From an uncultured Lachnospiraceae bacterium (GTDB lineage: Bacteria; Bacillota; Clostridia; Lachnospirales; Lachnospiraceae), in NCBI GenBank assembly GCA_902789555.1, contig CADAOF010000008.1, positions 1-64,000 of the forward strand: DNA of 64,000 nt. Direction: 5' to 3'. A program made the position numbers and the translations under genes. The notes beneath the pieces are model-generated. The model saw only the letters and a program-made list of their open reading frames with translations, was not told the DNA's origin and did not search any database. Positions 15,996 through 25,396 of this stretch are shown here, piece by piece (the stretch's first letter is position 1; every line of letters starts with the position of its first letter).

Positions 15996-18900
15996 ATGGA
16001 ACGAAAATACAAAGCCTTTATCAGCTATCGGCATCTGCCCCTGCAAATGGAGGTGGCCAAGGCGGTCCACCGGCGGATCGAACACTACACTGTCCCGAAA
16101 AACCTTCGAAAAAACAGTTCACGCAAAGTTGGCCTGGTTTTCCGTGATCAGGATGAGCTGCCGATCGCCGGAAGCCTGTCTGCCAATATCCAGACGGCGC
16201 TGGACAACTCGGAGTTTTTGATCGTCATCTGTACACCGGAGACATCGGGCTCGCAATGGGTGCTTCGGGAGATCAGCTATTTCCTGGAACATCACGACCA
16301 CGATCATGTACTGGCTGTGCTGGCAGACGGTGACCCGGACGAGGCATTTCCGAAGCAGATCACTGAGATTCGAAATGAAGACGGTGAAGTAACCGAGATC
16401 GTGGAACCTCTTGCCGCCAACATCGCAGCACCGACAAAAGCCAGGCGCCGCAAACTGTTTCAGACTGAATCCCTGCGCATCCTGGCGGCACTCATCGGCT
16501 GCCCTTATGACGCTTTATACCGCCGCGAGCAGCGCTACCGTTTCCGCCGCCTCGCTGTCGCCTCCGGCATCGTCCTCGGCCTCGCCGCTGCTTTTGTGGG
16601 CCTTTTGCTGAACCGCAACGCCAGGATCCAGGAGCAGCTGCGGGCCTCTCAGATCAATGAATCCAAAGCCCTGGCGGCGCTTGCCTACAACTCCTTTAAG
16701 AACGGCAATTACCGGGAAGCGCTGTCCTCTGCACTGGAAGCCCTGCCTTCCGAAGATAACGACCGTCCCTATGTGCCGGATGCGGAATATACCCTGACGC
16801 GGCAGCTGTCCGTTTACGGAAAGGACGGTATCCATTATGACCAGTCCATCGACCTGCCTTCCGCCGTATCGAAAATGCTGATGTCACACGACACTCGCTT
16901 TCTGGCAACGCTGGATGCCTACAACATGGTCCGTGTTTATGATACGTATTCCGGAAAGCTTCTTTGGGAAAAACAGCGTGAGCGGGATCTCGATTTTGAA
17001 TATGTCGATGCGCTTCAGGCTGTTTTTGCCGGCGGCGAACTGCTTGACGCGGCAACGGGAGAACGGCTCTGGAATCTGGAAACCGGCTATCACCGTTCGG
17101 CATTTTCCCGGAACGGGGCTTACTTGGCCTTAATGGTTTACACCGGAGGGAAAGACTATATTTGCATCGCGGATGCAAAGACCGGAACGACCTTGCAAAG
17201 CTGTGTTCTGGAAGGCGCTTTGTTTACTACGAATGCACTTGCCGTCAGTGACGACGGGCTGTGGGCAGCCGTGGCCACAGCTTCTTCCACACAACCGTAC
17301 GGCGTTCTGCAGGTTTACGACGTGCAGAACAAAAGACTCCTGACCGTTGACGATCAGATGACCGCCGGTGTCGACGTGGTACGCCAGCTGCTGTTTATGG
17401 ATAACGGCGATCTGATGACGGCATATGCCGGCACCGAAAAAGAACACGCCGGCATTGCCATATATGACAGCGGCAAAAACTGGCAGCGCCGGTTTGAAAC
17501 AAAGCTGGACCTGGAACAAAGTTCGGTTTATATGAACGGAAAGCTGATCATCGGCGGCAGTATCGATTTTCTTGATTATTCTGCAGACAGCATTATTTAT
17601 GGCAGCCTGAAAAAACTCTATCTGGTCGACAGGCAAAGCGGTGAGATCACCATGGATCTGCTTCTGCCGGACGTGATCTGCGGCGGTCTGCTCAACGAGA
17701 ACGACTCCTATGGCCTGATTCTGGAAAACGGGCTGATCACCGGCGGCATCTCCAGCGGGATCCTGACCAGCGACGTGAACATGTTCTACACTGATCTTGC
17801 TTATTCACTGTCCAAAGGCGTGATTGCGGGCGAATCCTACCGAAAAGGCGTATTTGCCGTCGTGAATGAAAACTATATGACAACAATCACCATCCTGCGC
17901 TGGCAGCAGGGCGAAGACATGGCAGCTGTTGTGTCAGGCGAAGCGGAAATGGATCTTGCAAAAGCCAGGATCTATGCAAGCCCTTCCGGAAAACTGATGG
18001 CGGCGATCCAATATGACTATACCGATAAAGTTCTGAACTGCATGCTGTGGCGCGAGACGGATCAGGCGCCGCAATATTACTCAGTACAATGTGACGCATC
18101 GTTTACTTATTCGCCTGCCGACATATCCCTGACCGAGGACGGAAAACTGATCGCAGAGGATGTTTATTTCGATCTCGCGGGCGGAACAGTCTCCGGTCTG
18201 ACGCCGTCCGGAAAAACGGTCAAAGAACTGGGGCTGTATTCATGGCAGCACAGCAGCTGTTCCGTCAATGACGCCCGTGACAACAGTGTGCTTTCGGCAA
18301 CACTGCTGCACACGGATGAAAAGGAACTGCCTCAGCTGAGCATCTGGAAAGACGGCAGCCAGCTGAAATCGGTCTCTTTGCCAAGTGAGTTGTATGCGCG
18401 GCAGCTCCGCTATTCGCTCTGTGCCGCAGGAAGCAATGACTGGGTGGTCCTGACGACGACCGTTCGCGAGGAAGGCGTTCCGGAAACGGTGCCGACCGCT
18501 TTTGCATACAGCATAAAGGAGGACCGTTTTACCGCACTGAAGCATCTTGCGCGGGAGTATGCTTCCGTGTGCGGCCTGGCGGAAAAAAGCCCGCTCCTTG
18601 CTGCTCTCGACGAAAACGGCAGCATCCTGCTCGTCAACATACCGGATGATACCGTAACGAAAACGCTGGAGACCGGCATGCCGTCTTCCGCAGTCGAAAA
18701 GCTGCTGTTTGCGAAAGATGACTCACTGCTGCTTGTGATGAGCGCATCCGGAGAGCTTCTGATCTATGATGTGCAGACGGGCGAACAGCTGAGCCGCGCT
18801 TATTTCGGCGACAGAAACTTCGATTTCCATAACGACGCCCGCTTTACTGCTATGCTTTCCGCAGACGGACGGCAGCTTCTGCTCATTGTCAACGACAATA

Positions 18901-19109
18901 CCTATACCGAATCGGCCATCATCTGTCTCGAAACGGAGAATTGGAACTGCGTCGGAATGCATATCAGTGCGGCGCATTATCTTCCTGACAGTAACCGCGT
19001 GATCATCAAGCCGTCACAGGACAGTGTATATTACGCGCCATTTTATTCCCGGGAGGAACTGATGGCAAAAGCCAGTGCCGTTCTGAACCGGGAGCCGCTC
19101 AAGCCTTAG
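15996..19109 (+). CDS. TIR domain - transmembrane helix - long repeat (beta-propeller-like) protein
   Basis: The 1,037-residue protein begins with a TIR-type domain (KYKAFISYRH at 4-13; FLIVICTPETSGSQWVLREI), in which Glu92 in SQWVLREIS aligns with the NADase glutamate of catalytic TIRs. A basic linker is followed by one membrane helix (about 186-206, RLAVASGIVLGLAAAFVGLLL), a short helical segment (NESKALAALAYNSFKNGNYREALSSALEALP) and about 750 residues of WD/PQQ-like beta repeats (RVYDTYSGKLLWEK, LQVYDVQNKRLLTV, LLIYDVQTGEQL). TIR inside, propeller outside is the likely topology. The ATG was chosen over an earlier one for its GAGG site and conserved N-terminus. Similar proteins occur in Clostridia without assigned function; NADase signalling or defence is possible. 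Confidence 0.85.
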   Translation: MERKYKAFISYRHLPLQMEVAKAVHRRIEHYTVPKNLRKNSSRKVGLVFRDQDELPIAGSLSANIQTALDNSEFLIVICTPETSGSQWVLREISYFLEHHDHDHVLAVLADGDPDEAFPKQITEIRNEDGEVTEIVEPLAANIAAPTKARRRKLFQTESLRILAALIGCPYDALYRREQRYRFRRLAVASGIVLGLAAAFVGLLLNRNARIQEQLRASQINESKALAALAYNSFKNGNYREALSSALEALPSEDNDRPYVPDAEYTLTRQLSVYGKDGIHYDQSIDLPSAVSKMLMSHDTRFLATLDAYNMVRVYDTYSGKLLWEKQRERDLDFEYVDALQAVFAGGELLDAATGERLWNLETGYHRSAFSRNGAYLALMVYTGGKDYICIADAKTGTTLQSCVLEGALFTTNALAVSDDGLWAAVATASSTQPYGVLQVYDVQNKRLLTVDDQMTAGVDVVRQLLFMDNGDLMTAYAGTEKEHAGIAIYDSGKNWQRRFETKLDLEQSSVYMNGKLIIGGSIDFLDYSADSIIYGSLKKLYLVDRQSGEITMDLLLPDVICGGLLNENDSYGLILENGLITGGISSGILTSDVNMFYTDLAYSLSKGVIAGESYRKGVFAVVNENYMTTITILRWQQGEDMAAVVSGEAEMDLAKARIYASPSGKLMAAIQYDYTDKVLNCMLWRETDQAPQYYSVQCDASFTYSPADISLTEDGKLIAEDVYFDLAGGTVSGLTPSGKTVKELGLYSWQHSSCSVNDARDNSVLSATLLHTDEKELPQLSIWKDGSQLKSVSLPSELYARQLRYSLCAAGSNDWVVLTTTVREEGVPETVPTAFAYSIKEDRFTALKHLAREYASVCGLAEKSPLLAALDENGSILLVNIPDDTVTKTLETGMPSSAVEKLLFAKDDSLLLVMSASGELLIYDVQTGEQLSRAYFGDRNFDFHNDARFTAMLSADGRQLLLIVNDNTYTESAIICLETENWNCVGMHISAAHYLPDSNRVIIKPSQDSVYYAPFYSREELMAKASAVLNREPLKP

Positions 19110-19132
19110 AAGAGGTCTTATTGGCCGATCTG

Positions 19133-19194
19133 CAAAAAAGTTCAATTTCCCCCTGAAATCAGCCCAAATATCGCTTTATTCTTGAACTTTTTTG
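19133..19194. promoter_or_regulatory. 13-bp perfect inverted repeat between the TIR gene and ald
   Basis: CAAAAAAGTTCAA (19133-19145) and TTGAACTTTTTTG (19182-19194) are exact complements 36 bases apart. The second arm ends in T residues (terminator-like for the TIR gene) and is followed by an extended -10 box TGCTATGCT (19195-19203) that probably serves ald, so the repeat may also be an operator. Confidence 0.55.
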
Positions 19195-19258
19195 TGCTAT
19201 GCTGAGGGCAGCGAAGCAGTTCGTAAAAACAATTTTCCGATAACAAGGAGGATTTATC

Positions 19259-20383
19259 ATGATTATTGGCTGCCCCACAGAAATCAAGGCCCAGGAAGGC
19301 CGTGTCGGCGTAACCCCTGCGATGGTCTATGCGTTCGTGAAAGCCGGCCACCGCGTACTCATTCAGAAAGGCGCGGGACTCGGAAGCGGCTTCCCGGATG
19401 AGGAATACGCCGCGAACGGCGCGGAGCTTCTGGATACTGCGAAGGAAGTCTTCGATGCGTCCGAGATGATCATCAAGGTCAAGGAACCGCTGCCGGCCGA
19501 ATACGACCTCTTCCACGAAGGCCAGATCCTGTTCACCTATCTGCACCTTGCGCCCGATCCCGAGCAGACCGAAGCCCTGCTGAAAAAGAAGGTCATCGGC
19601 ATCGCCTATGAGACCGTGCAGCTCGCGAACGGAGCCCTGCCGCTTCTTTCCTGCATGAGCGAGATCGCCGGCCGCATGGCGGTCCAGGTGGGCGCTCACC
19701 TGCTGGAGACTCCCGTTTCCGGCGGCCGCGGCATTCTGCTTTCCGGCGTCTCGGGCGTAGAGAAAGGGCACGTGGTCATCATCGGCGGCGGCACGGTCGG
19801 TACCAGTGCCGTGAAGATCGCCATCGGCATGGGCGCGAACGTGACGGTCATCGACATGAACGCGCAGCGCCTCGCCTACCTTGACGACATCTTCGGCAGC
19901 CGCATCCAGACGCTCATGAGCAACCCGTTCAACATCGCGAAAGCCGTGGAGAGCGCGGACGTCGTCATCGGCTGCGTGCTGGTGCCCGGACGCCGGACGC
20001 CCGTCCTTGTCACTAACGAGATGGTCTCCCACATGAAGCGCGGCAGCGTCCTTATCGACGTCGCCATCGACCAGGGCGGCTCCATCGAAGCCATCGACCG
20101 CATTACGACCCACGCGGATCCCTTCTATACCAAGGAAGACGGCATCATCCGCTACTCGGTCGCGAACATGCCCGGCGCCGTGCCGAGAACCTCCACGCTG
20201 GCGCTCACGAACGTCACCCTGCCGTATGCGCTGAAGATCGCGAACCTGGGCGCAGAAGGCGCCTGCAAGGCCGATCCCGCCATCATGAAGGGCCTGAACG
20301 TCTACAAAGGCCTGCTGACCTACAAGGGCGTTGCCGACGCGCAGAACCTGCCGTACACGCCTGCGGAAGAAGCGATCGGGTAA
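19259..20383 (+). CDS. ald: Alanine dehydrogenase
   Basis: The 374-residue protein matches the family length and motifs: MIIGCPTEIKAQEGRVGVTP, IIKVKEPL (catalytic Lys), FTYLHLAPD (His), and the NAD fold VVIIGGGTVGTSAVKIAIGM. It catalyses reversible reductive amination of pyruvate to L-alanine with NADH in the cytosol, letting fermenters dispose of ammonium and reducing power. AAGGAGG lies seven bases before the ATG. It is monocistronic with a strong terminator. Confidence 0.95.
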   Translation: MIIGCPTEIKAQEGRVGVTPAMVYAFVKAGHRVLIQKGAGLGSGFPDEEYAANGAELLDTAKEVFDASEMIIKVKEPLPAEYDLFHEGQILFTYLHLAPDPEQTEALLKKKVIGIAYETVQLANGALPLLSCMSEIAGRMAVQVGAHLLETPVSGGRGILLSGVSGVEKGHVVIIGGGTVGTSAVKIAIGMGANVTVIDMNAQRLAYLDDIFGSRIQTLMSNPFNIAKAVESADVVIGCVLVPGRRTPVLVTNEMVSHMKRGSVLIDVAIDQGGSIEAIDRITTHADPFYTKEDGIIRYSVANMPGAVPRTSTLALTNVTLPYALKIANLGAEGACKADPAIMKGLNVYKGLLTYKGVADAQNLPYTPAEEAIG

Positions 20384-20400
20384 AGATCGGATATCAAAAA

Positions 20401-20436
20401 GAGCGGTCCCCGTCATATCGGGGATCGCTCTTTTTT
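20401..20436. terminator. Bidirectional terminator between ald and uxaC
   Basis: A 12-bp stem GAGCGGTCCCCG/CGGGGATCGCTC (one G-T pair) followed by six T residues; A/T-runs on the other side also serve the convergent uxaC operon. Confidence 0.9.
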
Positions 20437-20494
20437 CGTGAAAAACAGGCCGGTCATCCAGGCCGAAGGCAGAGATTTCCGCGCGGCTCTGTCG

Positions 20495-21787
20495 TCATTC
20501 CGGCAGGAAAAATTCCACTGCATTCTGATAACAGATTGCCTTCACCATTTCTCCGAGGACTTCCGTATCCGCGGGATAAAGCCCTTCTTCCGCAACTCGC
20601 CCGAGCTTCGCGCAGAGGATGCGGCGGAAATATTCGTGCCGCACGAAAGCCGTGAAACTCCGCGAATCGGTCAGCATGCCGGGGAACAGGGCAAGTGCGC
20701 CGGTCTCCATCAGTTCCTCCAGCTGTCTTTCCATGCCGCGGATGTTGTCATTGAACCACCAGGCGGCGCCGTAGCGCACCGTCGGCGCGAAATTGACGGC
20801 CATCGTTGCGAAAAGCATGTTGTCGGCCGGATTCAGATTGTAGAGGATCGTCCGGGGAAGGGCGTTTTCCCGTTCCAGATCGGCGAGGAATGCCGCGACA
20901 GCTTCCGGATCCGCCGAGCGGCCGATGCTGTCTGCGCCGGCGTCATGTCCGATCCTCCTGAGCAGGCGCGGGGAGGTATCGCGGATGGGACCGAGATGCA
21001 GCTGCATGGCCATCCCTTCCTTCGCGTAAGCCCGGCCGAGCCTGCGGAAACGTTCCGCGAAGACCGGATCGGTAAGATACGGGAAGCCTGCGAAGCCGTG
21101 GTCGGCCAGAAGACAGCCGTTTTCGCGGAAAAAGCCGAGCGCTTTTTCGAGCGCCGTATCGAGGTCCGCCGCCCCGTACTTATCCATAAGAGCGTGCGCG
21201 GCCTCCCCTTCCGGGTCAAGGATATAGCGGTCCGGGCGGAAGCAGGGACGGACCTCAAACGGAATGCTCTTATCCGCCCTGATCTTTTCGTGCCATTCGA
21301 GAGGATCCGCGGGATCGTCCGTCGTGCAGAGGATCTTCACGTTCATCTTTTTCAGCAGGCTGACGCAGTCAAATCCCTCTCCCCGCATCATTTCCTGCGT
21401 TTTCTCCCAGATCTGCCCGGCTGTTTTCGGGCTCAGCAGTTCCGTGATTTCGAAATAGCGCTGCAGTTCCAAATGCGTCCAGTGATACAGGGGATTGCCG
21501 ATCAGTTTCGGGACCGTCGCCGCCCAGGCATCGAACTTTTCACGGTCAGAGGCATCTCCCGTAATGTATTTTTCCTCCACGCCGCAGGCACGCATCGCGC
21601 GCCACTTGTAGTGGTCGCCTTCCAGCCAGAGCTCGGTCAGATTCGCGAAACGGCGGTGCTCCGCCAGTTCCCGGGAAGAAAGGTGGTTATGGTAATCGAA
21701 AACCGGTTCCTTTTCGGCATACGCATGGTAGAGCTGCCTTGCCGTCCGGGTATCGAGCAGAAAATCTTCTCCGAATAACGTACTCAT
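20495..21787 (-). CDS. uxaC: Glucuronate isomerase
   Basis: The 430-residue protein carries the UxaC signatures VFDYHNHLSSREL (metal His33 and His35), LWLEGDHYKWRAMR, CGVEEKYITGDASDREKF and NPLYHWTHLELQRYF. It isomerises D-glucuronate to D-fructuronate (and galacturonate to tagaturonate). It is slightly shorter than the usual 465-470 residues but all core motifs remain. Its ATG overlaps the stop of the LarA-like gene (ATGA), and it is the last gene of a five-gene minus-strand operon. No uxuA or KDPG aldolase gene is present nearby. Confidence 0.95.
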   Translation of the reverse strand: MSTLFGEDFLLDTRTARQLYHAYAEKEPVFDYHNHLSSRELAEHRRFANLTELWLEGDHYKWRAMRACGVEEKYITGDASDREKFDAWAATVPKLIGNPLYHWTHLELQRYFEITELLSPKTAGQIWEKTQEMMRGEGFDCVSLLKKMNVKILCTTDDPADPLEWHEKIRADKSIPFEVRPCFRPDRYILDPEGEAAHALMDKYGAADLDTALEKALGFFRENGCLLADHGFAGFPYLTDPVFAERFRRLGRAYAKEGMAMQLHLGPIRDTSPRLLRRIGHDAGADSIGRSADPEAVAAFLADLERENALPRTILYNLNPADNMLFATMAVNFAPTVRYGAAWWFNDNIRGMERQLEELMETGALALFPGMLTDSRSFTAFVRHEYFRRILCAKLGRVAEEGLYPADTEVLGEMVKAICYQNAVEFFLPE

Positions 21788-23061
21788 GCTTCAAATCTCT
21801 CCTTGTCGATCCAGAGTCCGAGGGCCGGGTTCGGGATGTAAAAAATCTCTTCTCCGTCTATCTCGTTCATGCCGGGGCGAAGCGCGGCCGGATCGTATTT
21901 CCTGCAGGTTTCCGCAAAGTCCGCAGACCTGTAGCCGACGCTTTCGATTTCCTCGCGGGAGATGTCCCGTACGGCATAGGTCACGGAAAAGCGGCCGTCC
22001 GAAGAGCCATGGATCAGGTGCGCCGCCGCGCCCATGTTTGCCCTTAGGTCCTCATTTTCGGGTGCTTCAAAGGCCTTCAGCGTCTCCAGACGCCCGCGGT
22101 AGCCGTATTTTCGGATCAGGGCATCGCACTGCGCGTCCTCGCCGAAGCGGCGGACACCCGGCGCCAGAATGATCAGTTCCCCGCCGTCAGCCATGGCCAT
22201 GCGCGTGCGGTAGACCGCCTTGTTGCCGAGCCAGGTGCTCTTAAACTCTTCCGGATCCAGATAAACGACGCACTTTTTCAGCCCGTGCTCAACGAAATCG
22301 ATGTTCTTTAGCTGCGCGAGCCTCACGGCTTCGCTCAGGCACTCCCGTCCTTCACCGATGAAGAGGCCGTGCGTGCGGATGCGGCCCTGCGGCGCCGTGG
22401 TGACCGTCAGTACCCAGAGAATGGGGCGGTCCTTCAGGAAGTGCTCCGCGCCGTAGTCGAACATGGCGCGCACCGGCGTGTGGTCGCGGCCCATCATTCT
22501 TTCCATGCCGTAGACCGCCCCGATCATGTGCGAGCGGTTGATCATCTCACTTCCGCCCGTCCCCACGAAGAGGTTCTTCGCGTGGTTCGACATGCCGATC
22601 ACTTCATGCGGAACGACCTGGCCGGGAGAGATGATCAGATCGTAGCTTTCATCCATGATCAGGCGGTTGACCTCCGCGGCCACGGGTTCCTTCCAGAGCC
22701 CGTCCGTGATCTCCGCGAGAAAATCCCCGGGGATCTCGCCGATCTTCACCACATCCCGCCGCCAGTCATGTACAAGGAAAACCTCCTGCGGAATGTCGCC
22801 GAACATGGCCAAAAGCTGCGCGGGCGTCATGGGCTCATGCGTGCCGAGTGCCGGAAGGATATCCACCTTCACGCCTTTTTCCGTGAGCGTATGGTAATAC
22901 ACGTTCGTTATGAAGCCGGCGCCGGAGTGAAAGCGCGTAAAATCCGGCGGGAGGATCAGGACCTTCCGCAGATCCCTTCCCGAAAGCGACTGAAGAAGCG
23001 CGTCCCGGATCTCTTCCTGCGTGAGGCCGTCTTCGGTCTGCGCTCTGAGAAACAGATCCAT
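21784..23061 (-). CDS. LarA-family nickel-dependent 2-hydroxyacid epimerase, probable mannonate/gluconate 2-epimerase
   Basis: The 425-residue protein belongs to the lactate racemase LarA (DUF2088) family. All residues that bind or work with the nickel-pincer nucleotide in LarA are present at the right spacing: His75 in ALGTHEPMT, His152 in VVPHEV, Lys162 ten residues later (NHAKN), His178 26 residues after His152 (NRSH). The family inverts C2 of 2-hydroxyacids, and to my knowledge includes a D-gluconate 2-epimerase. Between uxaC and a mannonate-type SDR on one side and 6-phosphogluconate dehydrogenase on the other, D-mannonate/D-gluconate interconversion is the most economical role; that is inference. 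The start at 23061 follows the SDR stop by one base. Cofactor genes larB, larC and larE are not in this window. Confidence 0.85.
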   Translation of the reverse strand: MDLFLRAQTEDGLTQEEIRDALLQSLSGRDLRKVLILPPDFTRFHSGAGFITNVYYHTLTEKGVKVDILPALGTHEPMTPAQLLAMFGDIPQEVFLVHDWRRDVVKIGEIPGDFLAEITDGLWKEPVAAEVNRLIMDESYDLIISPGQVVPHEVIGMSNHAKNLFVGTGGSEMINRSHMIGAVYGMERMMGRDHTPVRAMFDYGAEHFLKDRPILWVLTVTTAPQGRIRTHGLFIGEGRECLSEAVRLAQLKNIDFVEHGLKKCVVYLDPEEFKSTWLGNKAVYRTRMAMADGGELIILAPGVRRFGEDAQCDALIRKYGYRGRLETLKAFEAPENEDLRANMGAAAHLIHGSSDGRFSVTYAVRDISREEIESVGYRSADFAETCRKYDPAALRPGMNEIDGEEIFYIPNPALGLWIDKERFEA

Positions 23062-23062
23062 C

Positions 23063-23914
23063 TCAGACCCCCGAATAGGCGCCGAAGCCGCCGTCCACCG
23101 GCAGGACCACACCGGTAATGAAGCCGGCGCTCGCGTCGTCCAGGAGGAACAGCGCCGCAGCAATCAGCTCTTCCGGCTGGCCGAAGCGTCCCATCGGCGT
23201 GCCTGCCAGGATCTTTTTCGTCCGCTCGGTAGGCGTGCCGTCTTCATTCCAGAGGAGCTTCGCGTTCTGCTGCGCCGAGAAGAAGCCGGGAGCGATCGCG
23301 TTGCAGCGGATGCCGCTCTTCGCGAAGTGCACCGCCAGCCACTCGGTGAAATTGGAGACGCCCGATTTCGCCGCCGAATAGGCGGGGATCTTCGTGAGCG
23401 GCGTCAGTGCGTTCATGGAGCTGATGTTCAGGATCGCGCCGCTGCCCTTTTTGGCCATGTCCAGCGCGAAGGCCTGCGTCGGCAGGAGCACGCCCATGAT
23501 GTTCTGGTCGAACACTTTCGTGAAGGCGCTCTGCTTCAGGTCGAAGAAGCTCTTCTTCTCGGGATCCAGCAGCGTTTCCATGGAGAAAAATTCGTCGTCC
23601 GCCGTGGCAGAGGCGTCGTTGCCGCCTGCCCCGTTGATCAGGATGTCGCAGGGGCCAAGGGCGGAAAGTACGGCCTCATGTGCCGCCTTCACGCTCTCTT
23701 CGACCGTGCAGTCCACCTGGAAAGCCCGGGCTTCGTATCCGGCTTCGCGGATCTCCTCCGCCAGTTTTTCCGCCTTTGACAGCGTCCGGTTCAGGATGGC
23801 AACCGAAGCGCCGCACTCCGCGAGCGCCCGGCAGAATCCGCTGCAGAGGACGCCGGCGCCGCCCGTAACGACGGCAACTTTTCCCTTAAGATCAGGCCGT
23901 ACCGACAGTTTCAT
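23063..23914 (-). CDS. SDR oxidoreductase, probable D-mannonate oxidoreductase (fructuronate reductase)
   Basis: The 283-residue protein is a classical short-chain dehydrogenase: TGGAGVLCSGF cofactor loop (17-27), NGAG (94-97), Ser166, Tyr179 and Lys183 of the catalytic triad, and a C-terminal VLPVDGGFGA. Insertions such as NDASATADDEFF are typical of the SDR-type UxuB of Bacillus, which reduces D-fructuronate to D-mannonate. A GGAGG site lies seven bases before the ATG. Its position between gnd and the LarA-like gene supports work on aldonates; a gluconate 5-dehydrogenase is the main alternative. Confidence 0.82.
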   Translation of the reverse strand: MKLSVRPDLKGKVAVVTGGAGVLCSGFCRALAECGASVAILNRTLSKAEKLAEEIREAGYEARAFQVDCTVEESVKAAHEAVLSALGPCDILINGAGGNDASATADDEFFSMETLLDPEKKSFFDLKQSAFTKVFDQNIMGVLLPTQAFALDMAKKGSGAILNISSMNALTPLTKIPAYSAAKSGVSNFTEWLAVHFAKSGIRCNAIAPGFFSAQQNAKLLWNEDGTPTERTKKILAGTPMGRFGQPEELIAAALFLLDDASAGFITGVVLPVDGGFGAYSGV

Positions 23915-23928
23915 CTTTTTTCCTCCTC

Positions 23929-25380
23929 TTACGCGTTGTAGTTGCCCGCGCTGGTCGAACCGCCCTGCCCGGTCCAGTTGGTATGGAAGAAGGTCCCGCG
24001 CGGCGCGTCGGTGCGTTCATAGGTATGCGCGCCGAAGTAGTCGCGCTGCGCCTGCAGAAGGTTGGCCGGCAGGTTTTCCGTGGTATAGCCGTCGAACCAG
24101 GCGAGGGCCGAGCTGAAGGTCGGCATGGGGATGCCCGCTCTGATCCCGTAGGAAACGACCTCGCGCCAGGCGTCTTCCAGCGTCAGCATGACGCCGCGGA
24201 AGTAATCGTCCATCAGCAGGTTTTCCAGATCCGGGTTTTTGTCGTAGGCTTCCTTGATCTTGCCGAGGAAGACGCTGCGGATGATGCAGCCGCCGCGCCA
24301 CATCAGCGCGATGCCGCCGTAGTTCAGGTTCCAGCCGTAGGTTGCGGCCGCCGCACGCATCAGGCTGTAGCCCTGCGCGTAGGAAACGATCTTGCTGGCA
24401 TACAGGGCCTTGCGGATGCTTTCAATGAAGGCAGCCTTATCGCCGGTAAATGCCGGGATGCGGTGCGGATAGGCCGCCGCTGCCTTCACGCGTTCGTCCT
24501 TCATGGCGCTCAGGCATCTGGCGAAAACAGCTTCGGTGATCAGCGTGAGCGGGACCGCCTCGTCAAGCGCCGCGATGCCCGTCCACTTGCCGGTGCCCTT
24601 CTGGCCGGCGCGGTCGAGGATATGCTCCACGGTCCTCTCACCGTTTTCATCCTTATAGCCGAAAATGTCGCGGGTGATCTGGATCAGATAACTGTCAAGT
24701 TCGGTCTCGTTCCAGGCCGCAAAGATCTCATGGAGTTCTTCGGCAGAAAGGCCGAGGCCGTCCCGCATCAGCTGATAGGCTTCGCAGATCAGCTGCATGT
24801 CGCCGTACTCGATGCCGTTGTGCACCATCTTGACGAAGTGGCCGGCGCCGTTCTCCCCGACGTAATCGCAGCAGGGGGAACCGTCCTCGACCTTTGCACA
24901 GATGGTCTGCAGGATCGGCTTGACCGCTTCCCAGGCGGCGCGGGATCCTCCCGGCATCATGCTGGGGCCGTGCAGGGCGCCTTCTTCGCCGCCGGAAACA
25001 CCGCAGCCCATGTACAGGAGGCCTTTTCCCTCCACGTACTTTGCCCGGCGGATCGTATCCGGGAAATGACTGTTGCCGCCGTCGATGATGATGTCGCCGG
25101 GTTCCAGAACCGCAAGGAGCTGTTCGATGAAATCATCCACGGCCTGTCCGGCCTTGACCATCAGAAAGACCTTGCGCGGGACCGAAAGATTCTCCTTCAG
25201 TTCTTCGATGCTCCGGCAGCCGATGATGTTTTTTCCGGCCGCGCGGCCATTCACGAAGCGGTCCACCTTCTCCACGGTGCGGTTGTAGACCGCTACGATG
25301 AAGCCCTTGGACTCCATGTTCATGACCAGGTTTTCGCCCATGACGGCTAAGCCGATGAGACCGATATCTGCTTTTTTCAT
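23929..25380 (-). CDS. gnd: 6-phosphogluconate dehydrogenase, decarboxylating
   Basis: The 483-residue protein has the long-type 6PGDH layout: GLIGLAVMGENLVMNM cofactor loop, NRTVEKVDRF (Arg typical of NADP use), IIDGGNSHFPDT, GVSGGEEGA, and the catalytic GAGHFVKMVHNGIEYGDMQ with Lys and Glu; the C-terminal tail reaches into the partner active site (AHTYERTDAPRGTFFHTNW). It converts 6-phosphogluconate to ribulose 5-phosphate, CO2 and NAD(P)H. The ATG after GGAGG was chosen over an upstream frame. Its presence inside a uronate operon instead of the usual 2-keto-3-deoxygluconate genes is unusual. Confidence 0.95.
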   Translation of the reverse strand: MKKADIGLIGLAVMGENLVMNMESKGFIVAVYNRTVEKVDRFVNGRAAGKNIIGCRSIEELKENLSVPRKVFLMVKAGQAVDDFIEQLLAVLEPGDIIIDGGNSHFPDTIRRAKYVEGKGLLYMGCGVSGGEEGALHGPSMMPGGSRAAWEAVKPILQTICAKVEDGSPCCDYVGENGAGHFVKMVHNGIEYGDMQLICEAYQLMRDGLGLSAEELHEIFAAWNETELDSYLIQITRDIFGYKDENGERTVEHILDRAGQKGTGKWTGIAALDEAVPLTLITEAVFARCLSAMKDERVKAAAAYPHRIPAFTGDKAAFIESIRKALYASKIVSYAQGYSLMRAAAATYGWNLNYGGIALMWRGGCIIRSVFLGKIKEAYDKNPDLENLLMDDYFRGVMLTLEDAWREVVSYGIRAGIPMPTFSSALAWFDGYTTENLPANLLQAQRDYFGAHTYERTDAPRGTFFHTNWTGQGGSTSAGNYNA

Positions 25381-25396
25381 CTCTTTTCCTCCCCTC

